In this document: positions 8,661 through 19,249 of the stretch, piece by piece
Layout of the letters: each line of letters starts with the position of its first letter
Numbering within the stretch: the stretch's first letter is position 1
Made by a program: the position numbers and the translations under genes
From: Hungatella sp.
Lineage (GTDB): Bacteria; Bacillota; Clostridia; Lachnospirales; Lachnospiraceae
Direction: 5' to 3'
DNA length: 64,000 bases
NCBI GenBank assembly: GCA_022792815.1
Contig: JAAWBS010000033.1
Location: forward strand, 1 to 64,000
The notes under the pieces: generated by a model
What the model was told of the DNA's origin: nothing
The model's database searches: none
The model's input: only the letters and a program-made list of their open reading frames with translations

Positions 8661-9070
8661 CAGACAAAAAAGCATTGATCAGAGCGGCCATTGAGGCCCT
8701 GCCGGGTTCCTATGTGCCCTACTCCCACTTTCATGTGGCGGCAGCGCTGCTGTGTGCGGACGGGAGTGTCTACACAGGCATCAACATCGAGAATGCCTCC
8801 TATACGCCCACCATATGCGCGGAGCGGAGTGCGTTCTTCCGGGCAGTCAACGAGGGCAGACGAGAATTTGAGGCCATCGTGATCTGCGGCGGCAAGGAGG
8901 GAGTCATTACCGATTACTGTGCTCCCTGCGGTGTGTGCAGGCAGGTGATGCGGGAGTTTTGTGACCCGGAGACATTTCAGATCATACTGGCAAAGTCGGA
9001 GGAGGAGTATCGGGAGTTTACCTTAAAAGAGCTGCTTCCCATGGGATTCGGCCCTGAAAATCTGATGTGA
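8657..9070 (+). CDS. cdd: cytidine deaminase
   Basis: PTICAERSAFFRA, CAPCGVCRQVM. Confidence 0.9.
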   Translation: MTDKKALIRAAIEALPGSYVPYSHFHVAAALLCADGSVYTGINIENASYTPTICAERSAFFRAVNEGRREFEAIVICGGKEGVITDYCAPCGVCRQVMREFCDPETFQIILAKSEEEYREFTLKELLPMGFGPENLM

Positions 9071-9214
9071 CAGATGGGTGTGACGGATCATGGCGCCGCC
9101 GGTCGCTAAAGGAGCTGTGAACAGTAACTTGGTGGACGCATTTTCCTGGAAAGTAAAAAATATAGGATTGAAAAACAGAAGAGAGTATTGTATAATAAGA
9201 TCATCTTGATAGAA

Positions 9215-9402
9215 GCGGGTTGTAATTCCTGGAATGTTCGACAATCTTACGTATCTTTGAACCTACATTATGACATAAGGGATTCCGATATTTTCTGGTG
9301 GATGTCAGGCCTCCTGCGAGTGGAAGGCAGAAGCCAGAGTGAGGTTACCCACCTAGCATGGCTAGGCGTCAAATTGTAAGAACCGGCATTTTGGGATTAC
9401 AA
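9215..9402 (+). ncRNA. ssrS: 6S-like RNA
   Basis: Closing stem TTGTAATTCC..GGGATTACAA; ends GGAATGTTCG..CCGGCATTTTGGG resemble the 6S ends (E. coli GAGATGTTCG..GCGGCATCTCGG); upstream TATAATA and downstream terminator; no ORF. Confidence 0.7.
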
Positions 9403-9438
9403 AAGATGAAAGCAGCGAGAAATCGCTGCTTTATCTTT
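9403..9438 (+). terminator. terminator of 6S-like RNA
   Basis: AAAGCAGCGAgaaaTCGCTGCTTT then ATCTTTT. Confidence 0.85.
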
Positions 9439-9520
9439 TGCTGAAGTTGTGGTAAGCTATAGAGAGATGGCAGGGATACAGGTATCATTACATAGAGTCA
9501 GATAACAGAGAGGGATACAG

Positions 9521-10759
9521 ATGAGAGAGCATCATAAATTTTGGGATTTTGTCTATTGGGGGATCACGGCGGTTCTTGTGATCATCACCTGCATCGCGGC
9601 TGCGCTGGTGTTTATCCGCTGGCAGTCCGTTTGGAGTACACTGCATTTTGTGGGGCGGATTTTGGCGCCGGTCACTTACGGTGCCGTGCTGGCCTATCTG
9701 CTGGCCCCGGTGTACAACCGCGCGGACAGATGGACAGACCGGGTGCTTGCGCCCTATGTAAAGCAGGAGAGGCGGCGGAGCCTGGCCAAGGCCATGGCTA
9801 CCCTGGTAAGCCTCCTGTTTCTGGTGGCTGTGGTCACCGGCTTGATCTGGATGATCCTTCCGAGAGTCCTGGAGAGTGTGATGGGAATCATCAATTCCAT
9901 CCCCAGCAGTGCGGCCAGAGTGGCCCTGTGGATCGAGACCTTGTTCGCAGATTATCCGGATATCGAGATCGCCGTCTTGAACGTATACAACCAGGGGGTG
10001 GAGCAATTGGTCTCCTGGGTCCAGTCCACCACGGATCTGATCCCCAACATTGAGAAGGTGATCACCGGTGTCTATACCAGCGTGGTAGGTGTGGTGAACC
10101 TGGTGAAGAACACACTGATCGGAATCATCGTCATGCTCTATCTTCTGAACATCAAGGATACCCTCACGGCACAGGGCAAGAAGATCATCTACAGCCTCTT
10201 TCCGCTGGCCGGGGCCAATGAGATCGTGGAGAAGCTGCGGTTTATCCACAGGGTGTTCGGCGGGTTTATCATCGGCAAGCTGGTGGATTCCCTGATTATT
10301 GGTATTCTGACCTTCGTATGGCTGAGTATCATCAAGATGCCCTACACCGTCCTGATCAGCGTCATCGTGGGAGTGACCAATATCATCCCATTTTTCGGCC
10401 CCTTCATCGGAGCGGTGCCAAGCGCTCTTCTGGTGCTTTTGGTGAACCCGAGGAAATGCCTGTGGTTCCTCTTATCCATCCTGGTGATCCAGCAGCTGGA
10501 CGGCAATGTGATCGGACCTAAGATTCTCGGCAATTCTACAGGAGTTTCCAGTTTCTGGGTGCTGTTTTCCATCTTGTTTTTCGGAGGGATCCTGGGACCG
10601 GTGGGGATGATCATAGGAGTCCCCACTTTTGCGGTGATCTACCGACTGACGGCAGAATGGGTCAATAAGAGACTGAAGAAAAAAGAATTGTCTACTGTGA
10701 CAGATGACTATGGAGACCTGGATTACATTGATGAGGAAAATAAAACATATGTCAGGTAG
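9521..10759 (+). CDS. AI-2E family transporter / YtvI-PerM-like permease
   Basis: multi-TM; GVTNIIPFFGPFIGAVPSALLVLL motif. Confidence 0.85.
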   Translation: MREHHKFWDFVYWGITAVLVIITCIAAALVFIRWQSVWSTLHFVGRILAPVTYGAVLAYLLAPVYNRADRWTDRVLAPYVKQERRRSLAKAMATLVSLLFLVAVVTGLIWMILPRVLESVMGIINSIPSSAARVALWIETLFADYPDIEIAVLNVYNQGVEQLVSWVQSTTDLIPNIEKVITGVYTSVVGVVNLVKNTLIGIIVMLYLLNIKDTLTAQGKKIIYSLFPLAGANEIVEKLRFIHRVFGGFIIGKLVDSLIIGILTFVWLSIIKMPYTVLISVIVGVTNIIPFFGPFIGAVPSALLVLLVNPRKCLWFLLSILVIQQLDGNVIGPKILGNSTGVSSFWVLFSILFFGGILGPVGMIIGVPTFAVIYRLTAEWVNKRLKKKELSTVTDDYGDLDYIDEENKTYVR

Positions 10760-10765
10760 GGCGAT

Positions 10766-13039
10766 ATGAGAAGAAAGAGAATGATTCGATGGATGCTTGG
10801 CATCCCTGTGATTGTGGTTGTGCTGATTGTCATTATACTTCTGGGAGAGTCTGAGAAACATGGGATCACCAGGGCCGCCGCTTACAAGGCGGCGGCCCTT
10901 TCTGCGGCGACGGTAGAAGAGTGTAAACAGGCTTCCGGGGAAGCCTCGGCTTTTCCCGCCGCCAGTCAGAGCCAGTGGTATGTAAAATATATGGATTTTC
11001 TGTACCAGAGCCAGTGGATCACCCAGGAACTGACCCCTGCCACAGAAGAGAGCGCCGAGGGGTTCCTGACCTACGCCGAGGCAGACTATCTGGCCAGGCA
11101 GGTGTCGGACAATTTAAAGAACCGGGTTGCACTCACCGAAAAGAATCGTTCCAAAGTCTATCCGCCGGAAGAATGGTGGACCCTTTACGAGGACATGTGC
11201 AGGCAGCTGGGGGCTTGGCAGGGAGAGGGGGAAGTGCAGATCGAGACCCTTATGATCTACGGAACCTTTGAGGATGTGGAGGGAGCCGCGGCCTGGCAGG
11301 CCTACACCAGCCAGGGGGGAAGAGGCTTTGAGGGCCTTGGTATCGGAGCTTACCGGGATAAGGAGATCCAGGTTTTGGTCAGCGGAAAAGAGATTATTCG
11401 GGTGATCGAGAAATTGTCCGATTCCGTGGTATATAAAAATATCTGGATCAAGGAAGCGGGAGAGGATCAGATCAGCGGATATGTGGGCTCGCTGACCAGG
11501 CAGCTTCCCGTGAGCAGCAGACTGAAAAGCCCGGAGGAGATGACAGGCCAGGTGGCAGATGTGTATCTGACCAATGGCCAGGTGAAAAAGATCGTCCTGA
11601 AGAAGGAGAGGATTCAGGGGAAGGTGCTGGAGGTTCGGGAGGATGCCATCGAGATCGAGGGATACGGGGAGGTTCCCATGGACAGCGATTTCCGTGTCTA
11701 TCGGCTCTACGGAGAGTTTCGGAGGCAGAGTCTTTCCGATGTGTTGGTGGGCTATGATGTTCAGGAGTTTGCGGTGGCAGACGGACGCATCTGCGCAGCC
11801 CTGACGCTCCGGCCCGTGGATGCCCAGCAGATCCGGGTTTTGATCATGGATACAGGCTTTGGCTCGATCTTTCATGACAGAGTGACCATGGAATTTTTAA
11901 GTTCCGGGGTCATAACGATAGGGGAGAAAGAGGAGCGGTTTCAGGCCGGTGAGATCAGGACATTTCAGGTGGGCGACTCCGCGCTTTCCGGAAACCGTGT
12001 GATTATCAGACCGGACGACAAAAATGCAGGGATTCGGATCCCCACCTTGAGCCGGGCAAACGGGACTCCCCAGTATCCGGGACATATGGAGATCAAAGAG
12101 GAATCCGAAGGGCTGGTGATCGTCAATGAGGTGTATCTGGAGGACTATCTCAAGAGGGTAGTGCCCAGCGAGATGCCGGCCAGCTACGGCAAAGAGGCGC
12201 TGAAGGCCCAGGCTGTCTGTGCCAGGACCTACGCCTGGAGGCAGATCATGGCCAACAGCTATAAGAACTATGGCGCCCATGTAGACGACAGCATAAACTT
12301 TCAGGTTTACAATAACACGGAGACCCACGGCTCCACCGACGAGGCGGTCAATGAGACTTACGGAAAGATGGTTATGTATCAGGGTGATGTGGCGGAGATC
12401 TACTATTTTTCCACATCCTGCGGCCACACCACCGACGGGACCATCTGGGGCGCGGATCCGTCAGCGTTTCCCTACCTGAAGGGAGTGGAGGTGAAGGAGG
12501 GGGGCAGCCGGCTGGATTTGACCGACAACCAGACATTTGCCGAGTACATAAAGAGCTGTCCGTCCGGTTATGAGTCCGATTTCTCCATGTACCGATGGAC
12601 CACCAAAGTGACCGGCCTCCAGGTCCAGCAAAAAGTCTCAGGCATCGGAAACATCACGGATATTACCATGAAGGAGCGCTCCGCAGGAGGAATCGGAAAG
12701 GTGCTGGCCATAGAGGGAACCGCCGGGACCAAGGAGATCCGCGGGGAAGGACAGATTCGGGGGATTTTGGGAAGTAAGGATCTGGTGATCGAGAAGCAGG
12801 ACGGGGAGACTGTCACAGGCTGGAGTTCTCTTCCCAGCGCATTCATCACCGTGGAGAAGGGGGAGACTGACTCCACGGGAGTCACTTCCTTCACGATCTA
12901 CGGCGGAGGCTACGGCCACGGTGTGGGCATGAGCCAAAACGGCGCCCAGGGTATGGCGAAGGCCGGGAAGAGTTATCGGCAGATTTTGGAATTATTTTAT
13001 CCGGGAACCGAGGTGGCGGAACTGGATGAGGCGTCATAA
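10766..13039 (+). CDS. SpoIID/LytB domain protein
   Basis: VVPSEMPASYGKEALKAQAVCARTYA, GHGVGMSQNGAQGMAKAGKSYRQILELFYPG. Confidence 0.9.
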   Translation: MRRKRMIRWMLGIPVIVVVLIVIILLGESEKHGITRAAAYKAAALSAATVEECKQASGEASAFPAASQSQWYVKYMDFLYQSQWITQELTPATEESAEGFLTYAEADYLARQVSDNLKNRVALTEKNRSKVYPPEEWWTLYEDMCRQLGAWQGEGEVQIETLMIYGTFEDVEGAAAWQAYTSQGGRGFEGLGIGAYRDKEIQVLVSGKEIIRVIEKLSDSVVYKNIWIKEAGEDQISGYVGSLTRQLPVSSRLKSPEEMTGQVADVYLTNGQVKKIVLKKERIQGKVLEVREDAIEIEGYGEVPMDSDFRVYRLYGEFRRQSLSDVLVGYDVQEFAVADGRICAALTLRPVDAQQIRVLIMDTGFGSIFHDRVTMEFLSSGVITIGEKEERFQAGEIRTFQVGDSALSGNRVIIRPDDKNAGIRIPTLSRANGTPQYPGHMEIKEESEGLVIVNEVYLEDYLKRVVPSEMPASYGKEALKAQAVCARTYAWRQIMANSYKNYGAHVDDSINFQVYNNTETHGSTDEAVNETYGKMVMYQGDVAEIYYFSTSCGHTTDGTIWGADPSAFPYLKGVEVKEGGSRLDLTDNQTFAEYIKSCPSGYESDFSMYRWTTKVTGLQVQQKVSGIGNITDITMKERSAGGIGKVLAIEGTAGTKEIRGEGQIRGILGSKDLVIEKQDGETVTGWSSLPSAFITVEKGETDSTGVTSFTIYGGGYGHGVGMSQNGAQGMAKAGKSYRQILELFYPGTEVAELDEAS

Positions 13040-14274
13040 GGCTGAGGGCCTGACGGTTTCCGGCGTGCATAGACGGGAAGGCCGTCCTTCATGGGATGGG
13101 CCGCCTCTCCCTGAATCAGGGGAAGCGCGTAACGGATGAAATCCTGGCCTACATCCGTCCCATGGCCGGTGATCCACTGAGCGGGAAAGGGCTTTTCTCT
13201 GTTGCACACCTGATTTACATCCACCAGAGAGCAGTCCATGGTATAGGGAGTGTCGCAGGTGCGCTCAAAAGCCACCATCTTGCCGGTGGCCCCCGAGAGA
13301 GCCGCCCTGACGCCGAAGGAACCGGCAAGAGAGGCCTCCTCGATGTCCGCGGCAGAGCTGATGAGGGCAGAACACCGCTGGCATACATTCAGCTCCACAG
13401 ATCGTGCCTTGATGCCGAAATGATTGTGGACGAAGTTTTCCAGCACCTTTCCGCAGCCGGTCAGCATCTTATGGCCGAAATTGTCCAGTTTCGCCTCGTC
13501 GTTGTACTCGCAAATCAGCCGTCCGCTGGAATCGCAGATCCCCTCGGACACACAGACCACCACATTGGGCTGCGTCTGAAGGGCAGCTGACAGGTCCCTG
13601 GCAAATGACTTGAAATCAAAGCCGGATTCCGGTAGATAGATGAGAAGAGGGTTATCCCCTTTGTCCTTTCTGGCCAGGACGCTGGCAGCGGTAAGCCATC
13701 CGGCATGGCGCCCCATAAGCTCGATGACCGTCACGGCAGGCTGATGATAGGCAGCGGCATCCAGGGCGATCTCCCGGACCGTGGAGGCTACGTACTTGGC
13801 AGCACTGCCGTATCCGGGTGTGTGGTCCGTGAGAAACAGATCATTGTCAATGGTCTTCGGAATCCCGACAAAGCGGATGGAAGACCCGATCTGAGCACCG
13901 TAGCGGGACAGCTTGCTGACCGTATCCATGGAGTCGTTGCCTCCTATATAGAAGAAATAACCGATATTCAGTGCCTCCAGTTTCTCAAATACGGTGGGGT
14001 AAGTGGGAGCGGTTAAGTCTGACGGCAGCTTATAGCGGCAGGAGCCTAAGTAAGCCGCCGGGGTCAGTTTGAGTAATTCCAGCTCTTTCTGGGTCAATTC
14101 TTCCGAAAGGTCCATATAGTCGTCCTTAAGAAATCCTTCCAGTCCATGAACCATACCGTATACATGGTCAATCTCGTCTAAATGATTCATTCCCTCGGCA
14201 ATGACGCCGTACAGACTGGCATTGATCACGGCAGTGGGACCGCCGGATTGTCCTACAAGGATATTTTTTGTCAT
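12997..14274 (-). CDS. pfp: 6-phosphofructokinase family (diphosphate-dependent type)
   Basis: GQSGGPTAVINASL, YIGGNDSMDTVSKLS, GIPKTIDNDLFLTDHTPGYGSAAKY. Confidence 0.88.
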   Translation of the reverse strand: MTKNILVGQSGGPTAVINASLYGVIAEGMNHLDEIDHVYGMVHGLEGFLKDDYMDLSEELTQKELELLKLTPAAYLGSCRYKLPSDLTAPTYPTVFEKLEALNIGYFFYIGGNDSMDTVSKLSRYGAQIGSSIRFVGIPKTIDNDLFLTDHTPGYGSAAKYVASTVREIALDAAAYHQPAVTVIELMGRHAGWLTAASVLARKDKGDNPLLIYLPESGFDFKSFARDLSAALQTQPNVVVCVSEGICDSSGRLICEYNDEAKLDNFGHKMLTGCGKVLENFVHNHFGIKARSVELNVCQRCSALISSAADIEEASLAGSFGVRAALSGATGKMVAFERTCDTPYTMDCSLVDVNQVCNREKPFPAQWITGHGTDVGQDFIRYALPLIQGEAAHPMKDGLPVYARRKPSGPQPYDASSSSATSVPG

Positions 14275-14500
14275 GTCAGAATCTCCTCTGTGGTGTATTC
14301 AAACGCTTTTGCGTGATGTTTAGGCAAAAGGATACTTAAGCCCGGTATCATTGTATAATAGTTGCCCGGTGTTGGCAAGCCGGAAACATGGTTTTTTTGT
14401 TTTTTTCAGAAAAATCAGAATTTCATGTATAGATTACCCCGGATGGGCAATAATGAGATTAGTACCAAAGAGAAAATAAATACTTATCCTCCCCTTTTTA

Positions 14501-14543
14501 ATACCCTGTTTGTTGGCCTAGTGCAGCAGACGGGGTATTTTTT
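14501..14543 (+). terminator. strong hairpin/terminator upstream of histidine kinase gene
   Basis: ATACCCTGTTTGTTG-gcctagtg-CAGCAGACGGGGTAT-TTTTTG (15-bp stem counting G.U). Confidence 0.75.
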
Positions 14544-14655
14544 GCTTTCTGGGAAAGTACGGGAAATGCTGCCGCTTTTTCGTGTATTGACAGCTAACCA
14601 GATCGATGATATTCTGAAACTGATTACTTAAGAGAGGATTCAGGGGGAAGAGCGG

Positions 14656-16614
14656 ATGAGGGGAGGCAGGATCAAGGTTATAAAAACAGCATTTCACAGC
14701 ATCAGCTGGAAATTGTCGGTGGGAGTGGCTCTGCCTACGCTGGCGGCCATGATCTTTTCTCTCAGCTACTTTACCGTATCCTCCCGAAACAATTCTGTCA
14801 AACAATATGAGAGGCAGACGGAGGCTGTTTTTCAGACCTCCATGAAAAATATTGATTACTATCTGTCCAGTTGTATCTCCTCCTCTAAAAGTGTCTATGT
14901 CAACGATGCTCTGCTGACCTTTTTCAGACAGTCCAACAAGAGTTATACCACATCCAAGGAGAGGGAGATGATTTTTTCTTATCTGAAGACCGTATACTAC
15001 TCCATCTCCAAGGCCAGGCAGATCTATCTGGCAATTCCTAACATGGAGACTTCTTTTTTATATATCACAGACAGCCTGTGGACTTCCACGGCGAGTCTGA
15101 GGATATCAGAAGATCAGTTTCCCCGGTTTTACACCCCGAGAGATGTGGTGGTGGAGCCAACCCATAGGATGGAAGCCTATGGCCATGTGGTGAGGGCCGG
15201 GGGTGTGCCTTCGACACAGACGGATGATCTGGTGTTCACCATCTGGCTGCCGGTCTGCGATCTTCCCTATTCCAATACAGTGGCCGCTTATCTGGCCATC
15301 GATATGCCCATGGAATTTATCATGGAAAACTGTCAGCTGGCATACGACGAGACGGAGACGGTCTACATCACTGACGAGGATGGCATCGTCATCGCCTCCA
15401 GCGACGAGGAGACCATACACCAGGATATCCGTGAGATTTATCCTATCATGGGAAAGCTGGATTCGTCGAAGTTTGACAGCATGACCGATGACGGCCTTCT
15501 TCTGATGCAGGCGCCTATGGAATCCGATTATACTGACTGGAACATCGTTAAGACAGTGCCTGTTGACAATCTTTTCGGCGGGACCTGGGGGCAGGAGAAG
15601 GTCCTGATGCTCACCATGCTGACGATTCTGGTGCTCATCCTTGTCATCAATATCTGTCAGATACTGTACTATATGATCCCCATCAAACAGGTCACCTCCT
15701 ACATGTCTCTGATCGTGAAGTCCAGATCCTGGAAAAAGGATATCCGACTCTCAGACTACGTCACCTATAAGGCCAATGATGAGATCGGTATTCTGATTGA
15801 GACTTTTGGCACGATGATGGAGTCGATCAATAACTATACCATACGGGAATTTGAACTGGAACTGGCCTATATCAAGTCTGCCATGAAGATGTTTCAGGCA
15901 CAGATCAATCCCCACTTTATCTATAACACGATCCAGTACTTTGCCACCAATGCATTAAAAAAAGAAGACTTAGAACAGTATCACCACATATCGTCTTTCG
16001 GCCAGATGCTTCACTATGCCATGATCCTGGAGCCGGCACTGGTGCCTTTTTCCAAGGAGACGAACTATGTAAAGCGATATATCGAACTGCAGAAGATGAG
16101 GTTCGGCAGCACAGGCCAAGTCCTTATTTCCGTCAGTGAGGACGCGGACAGAGTCATGGTACCCAGGATGATCCTGCAGCCGGTGGTGGAAAACTCCTTT
16201 ACTCACGGAAGGATATTTCATGATCCTCACAGCATTCTGAGGATAAGTGCAGAGGTGGAGGACAAAACCATGCGGGTGTGTGTGGAAGACAACGGGATCC
16301 CGATTTCACAGGAAGATGTAAAAGCCATCATAAGAAAGCTTTCCTACATTGAGGCGATCTGCGTGAAACCGGGGCAGCGTCTCCCCATCATTCCGGGGGA
16401 GACGCCGCCAAAAGCAGGGGGAGGGGAGGGGATCGGGCTGGAAAATGTCTATACAAGGCTTCTGCTGTCCCATCGTACCTGTGACTTTACAATCTGCGCC
16501 AATGAGATGGGAGGGACGACTACCACCATCTGCTTTCCTGTTCAGGTGGAGTATCATACCATATTGGCCGATGAAAAGAGAGGAGAGATCAATGAAGGTA
16601 CTGATCGTAGATGA
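14656..16614 (+). CDS. sensor histidine kinase, YesM-type
   Basis: INPHFIYNTIQYFA (His_kinase), HATPase GGEGIGLENVYTRL. Confidence 0.88.
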   Translation: MRGGRIKVIKTAFHSISWKLSVGVALPTLAAMIFSLSYFTVSSRNNSVKQYERQTEAVFQTSMKNIDYYLSSCISSSKSVYVNDALLTFFRQSNKSYTTSKEREMIFSYLKTVYYSISKARQIYLAIPNMETSFLYITDSLWTSTASLRISEDQFPRFYTPRDVVVEPTHRMEAYGHVVRAGGVPSTQTDDLVFTIWLPVCDLPYSNTVAAYLAIDMPMEFIMENCQLAYDETETVYITDEDGIVIASSDEETIHQDIREIYPIMGKLDSSKFDSMTDDGLLLMQAPMESDYTDWNIVKTVPVDNLFGGTWGQEKVLMLTMLTILVLILVINICQILYYMIPIKQVTSYMSLIVKSRSWKKDIRLSDYVTYKANDEIGILIETFGTMMESINNYTIREFELELAYIKSAMKMFQAQINPHFIYNTIQYFATNALKKEDLEQYHHISSFGQMLHYAMILEPALVPFSKETNYVKRYIELQKMRFGSTGQVLISVSEDADRVMVPRMILQPVVENSFTHGRIFHDPHSILRISAEVEDKTMRVCVEDNGIPISQEDVKAIIRKLSYIEAICVKPGQRLPIIPGETPPKAGGGEGIGLENVYTRLLLSHRTCDFTICANEMGGTTTTICFPVQVEYHTILADEKRGEINEGTDRR

Positions 16615-18175
16615 TGAGCGTCATGTGGTGGATGCCATCGTTTTGCTGGTTCCGTGGAAAGCTTTGGGGATCGAAACGGTGCTGACTGCATGCTCCGTAG
16701 AGAAGGCCAATGGGATCTTGAGACAGGAGCGTCCTCAGATCGCGATCATAGATGTGGTGATCGATGACCGACTGGGAACAGAGATTCTCTCCTTTATAAA
16801 TGAACTGGGCCTCGACACGAAGGCCATCGTGATATCCGGTTATGATGACTATCAGTATATCCGAAATATGTTTGTCCTGGGCGGTATTGACTATCTGCTG
16901 AAACCCATTGAGCAGGGGCCTCTGATCCAGGCGATCAAGACGGCCATGGGACAGATTAGAAGGGAGTCTGAACGGGAGGAGAGGACGTCTTTGTCGGATT
17001 ATCAGAGAAACCTGTACCGGAGTCTGATCCTTATGGCCTCCCACGACGAGATCTACCGACAGATCTGCGAGGATGACGAGAGGATGAGGGAAGTGTCCCG
17101 GTGCCGGATTTTGTATGCAGACTGCTTTATGCTTCCCTTGTGCCAGGAGGGATATTTTTTGGAGCTGAATCGGCTGCTGGATGTGCTTCGCCAGAAATTG
17201 GAGAGCACAAGAAGCGGGACCTTGTTTTCTCTCAACACCTCCATAACCGATGTCGTGATCCTTCTCTATGAGGAGTCTGACCGATCTCTGGAATTTATCG
17301 CCAAAAAAGTCAGAGGGTTTAACCGGGATAAATCCCTCCCCCTATGTTTCGGCTGCAGCGAGTCCCAGCCCTTTCCCCATGGCGTATCCCGCGGGCTGGA
17401 CGAGGCAAGGGCCGGGGCCGACTCGGCTAAGAGGATGGAAAAACGAGAGATCATCTTTCCCGGAGAGTTCTCTCCCGCTCCAAAGCTTACGGCTGACGCT
17501 GACAGGGAGAATGCTCTGTTTTCCGCGGTTTTTGTGGGAGCGGATCCGGATGTCCCTCTGTCCGAGCTGCTTTCCTCCCTGCTGCGGGATCCGCTGCCTA
17601 AAAGAGGAGAGATTAAACGGGTATGGGACTACTTAGGACAGCTTTATGAGACATGGAACAGCTATTTTTTGAGTCAGTACCCGGATTATCGGTCCGTAAC
17701 TTTTTGCGGGGAGGAGACACTGGAGTCCCTGGCAGGCTCACAGGAAGACATGAGAGAGATCCTTCGGTGCATATTCCGTGAACGGCTGGAGACAATGTCC
17801 GCAGAAAAAAGGAGAATCCAAAATCCCAAAAGCAAGATGCAGGAAATAGCGGATTACCTGAAACTGAATTACAATAAAAAGATACAGCAGGCAGAATGCG
17901 CCCGACTTTTTTACTTAAATAAGGATCACATGTGCCGGAAGTTTAAGGAGGAGATGGGCATCGGCATGGTGGATTACGTCAACAGGATCCGCATTGAGAA
18001 GGCCAAGGAACTGCTGCGCAATACCGGCAAAACCATACAGGAGATATCCGATGTAATCGGATTTGTAGACCAGAAGTATTTTTCCAGACAGTTTAAAAAG
18101 GAGACATCGCTGTCACCCACCGAATATCGGATGCAGAACAGCCAACCAGAAACCCGTCCAGAGGGCCATGCATGA
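16592..18175 (+). CDS. response regulator with AraC-type DNA-binding domain, YesN-type
   Basis: MKVLIVDDERHVVDAI.. receiver; IRIEKAKELLRNTGKTIQEISDVIGFVDQKYFSRQFKKETSLSPTEYR. Confidence 0.92.
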   Translation: MKVLIVDDERHVVDAIVLLVPWKALGIETVLTACSVEKANGILRQERPQIAIIDVVIDDRLGTEILSFINELGLDTKAIVISGYDDYQYIRNMFVLGGIDYLLKPIEQGPLIQAIKTAMGQIRRESEREERTSLSDYQRNLYRSLILMASHDEIYRQICEDDERMREVSRCRILYADCFMLPLCQEGYFLELNRLLDVLRQKLESTRSGTLFSLNTSITDVVILLYEESDRSLEFIAKKVRGFNRDKSLPLCFGCSESQPFPHGVSRGLDEARAGADSAKRMEKREIIFPGEFSPAPKLTADADRENALFSAVFVGADPDVPLSELLSSLLRDPLPKRGEIKRVWDYLGQLYETWNSYFLSQYPDYRSVTFCGEETLESLAGSQEDMREILRCIFRERLETMSAEKRRIQNPKSKMQEIADYLKLNYNKKIQQAECARLFYLNKDHMCRKFKEEMGIGMVDYVNRIRIEKAKELLRNTGKTIQEISDVIGFVDQKYFSRQFKKETSLSPTEYRMQNSQPETRPEGHA

Positions 18176-18352
18176 GTCAATCCACCCGTGCAGGGCCTTT
18201 TTTTATGCACAGGGCAGAATCAAAATTGTCCACATAAAGCTCAAAATAATTAGTCGCATTTAATAGGGCAATTATGCTATAAAAATAGATAAGAAAATAA
18301 AAAATATAATAAAAAATCACAATGACAAACAGGAGGGGAGAGAGAAACACAA

Positions 18353-19249
18353 GTGAAAAAGAGAAAAAGTAGACAATTAATAAAATTTAAACAAATCACA
18401 AACTATCTGATTTTTATGGGGCCGTCCATTCTGATGTTTACCGCCCTGTTTCTGATCCCTCTGGCGGGGGAGATCCTGTATTCCTTTACGGACTGGGACG
18501 GGGTGTCGCCGCAGTTTTCCCTGGTAGGGCTATACAATTATGTCCGTACCATTAAGGACGGTACCTATTGGAGTTCCATGTGGTTTACCCTGAAATTTTC
18601 CTTTTTCGTGGTGGTGATCTCCAATCTGCTGGCATTTGTATGGGCGTATATTCTGGCCAGGGACATTCCCCTTCGGAATTTCTGGAGAGCCCTCATCTAT
18701 GTTCCGCGGATCATAGGAGGTGTGATTCTGGGATTTTTGTGGAGGTTTATCTTTCAGAATGTGTTTGTGCAGTTTGGCAGATGGAGCGGCATCGCCTGGT
18801 TTTCTCAGAATTGGTTTACGACGCCGGAATCCTCCTTTTGGGCTTTGGTGATCGTCATGACGTGGACCTTGTCCGGATATCTGATGATCATCTACGGCGC
18901 CGGATTCGCCTCCATCCCATCGGATTATATTGAGGTGGCCAGGATCGACGGGGCTTCCCCGCTGCAGATCCTTTTTAAAATCACTATTCCTATGTTGACA
19001 GCCACCATCACCCGGTGTTTGTTTATCGCCATCAACTGGGCCATGCTGCTCTATGACACCAACATCTCCCTGACCAACGGCAATCCGTTTCGCTCGTCAG
19101 AAGGTGTGACCATGAATATCTATGCCACTGCATTTAAAAGCGATCAGATGGCCTTCGGAGCGGCAAAATCGGTGATTTTCATCTTGATCGTGGGGGCGAT
19201 CTCCTTCGGACAGTTTGCCCTGACATCCAGAAAGGAGGTGGAACTCTGA
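18353..19249 (+). CDS. carbohydrate ABC transporter permease
   Basis: MalF/UgpA-like permease, EVARIDGASPLQILFKITIPML; GTG start. Confidence 0.9.
   Translation: MKKRKSRQLIKFKQITNYLIFMGPSILMFTALFLIPLAGEILYSFTDWDGVSPQFSLVGLYNYVRTIKDGTYWSSMWFTLKFSFFVVVISNLLAFVWAYILARDIPLRNFWRALIYVPRIIGGVILGFLWRFIFQNVFVQFGRWSGIAWFSQNWFTTPESSFWALVIVMTWTLSGYLMIIYGAGFASIPSDYIEVARIDGASPLQILFKITIPMLTATITRCLFIAINWAMLLYDTNISLTNGNPFRSSEGVTMNIYATAFKSDQMAFGAAKSVIFILIVGAISFGQFALTSRKEVEL

Noticed and set aside
9488-10249. 253-aa minus-strand ORF opposite the AI-2E-type permease gene
   Set aside because: Antisense shadow; the translation lacks any recognisable motif.
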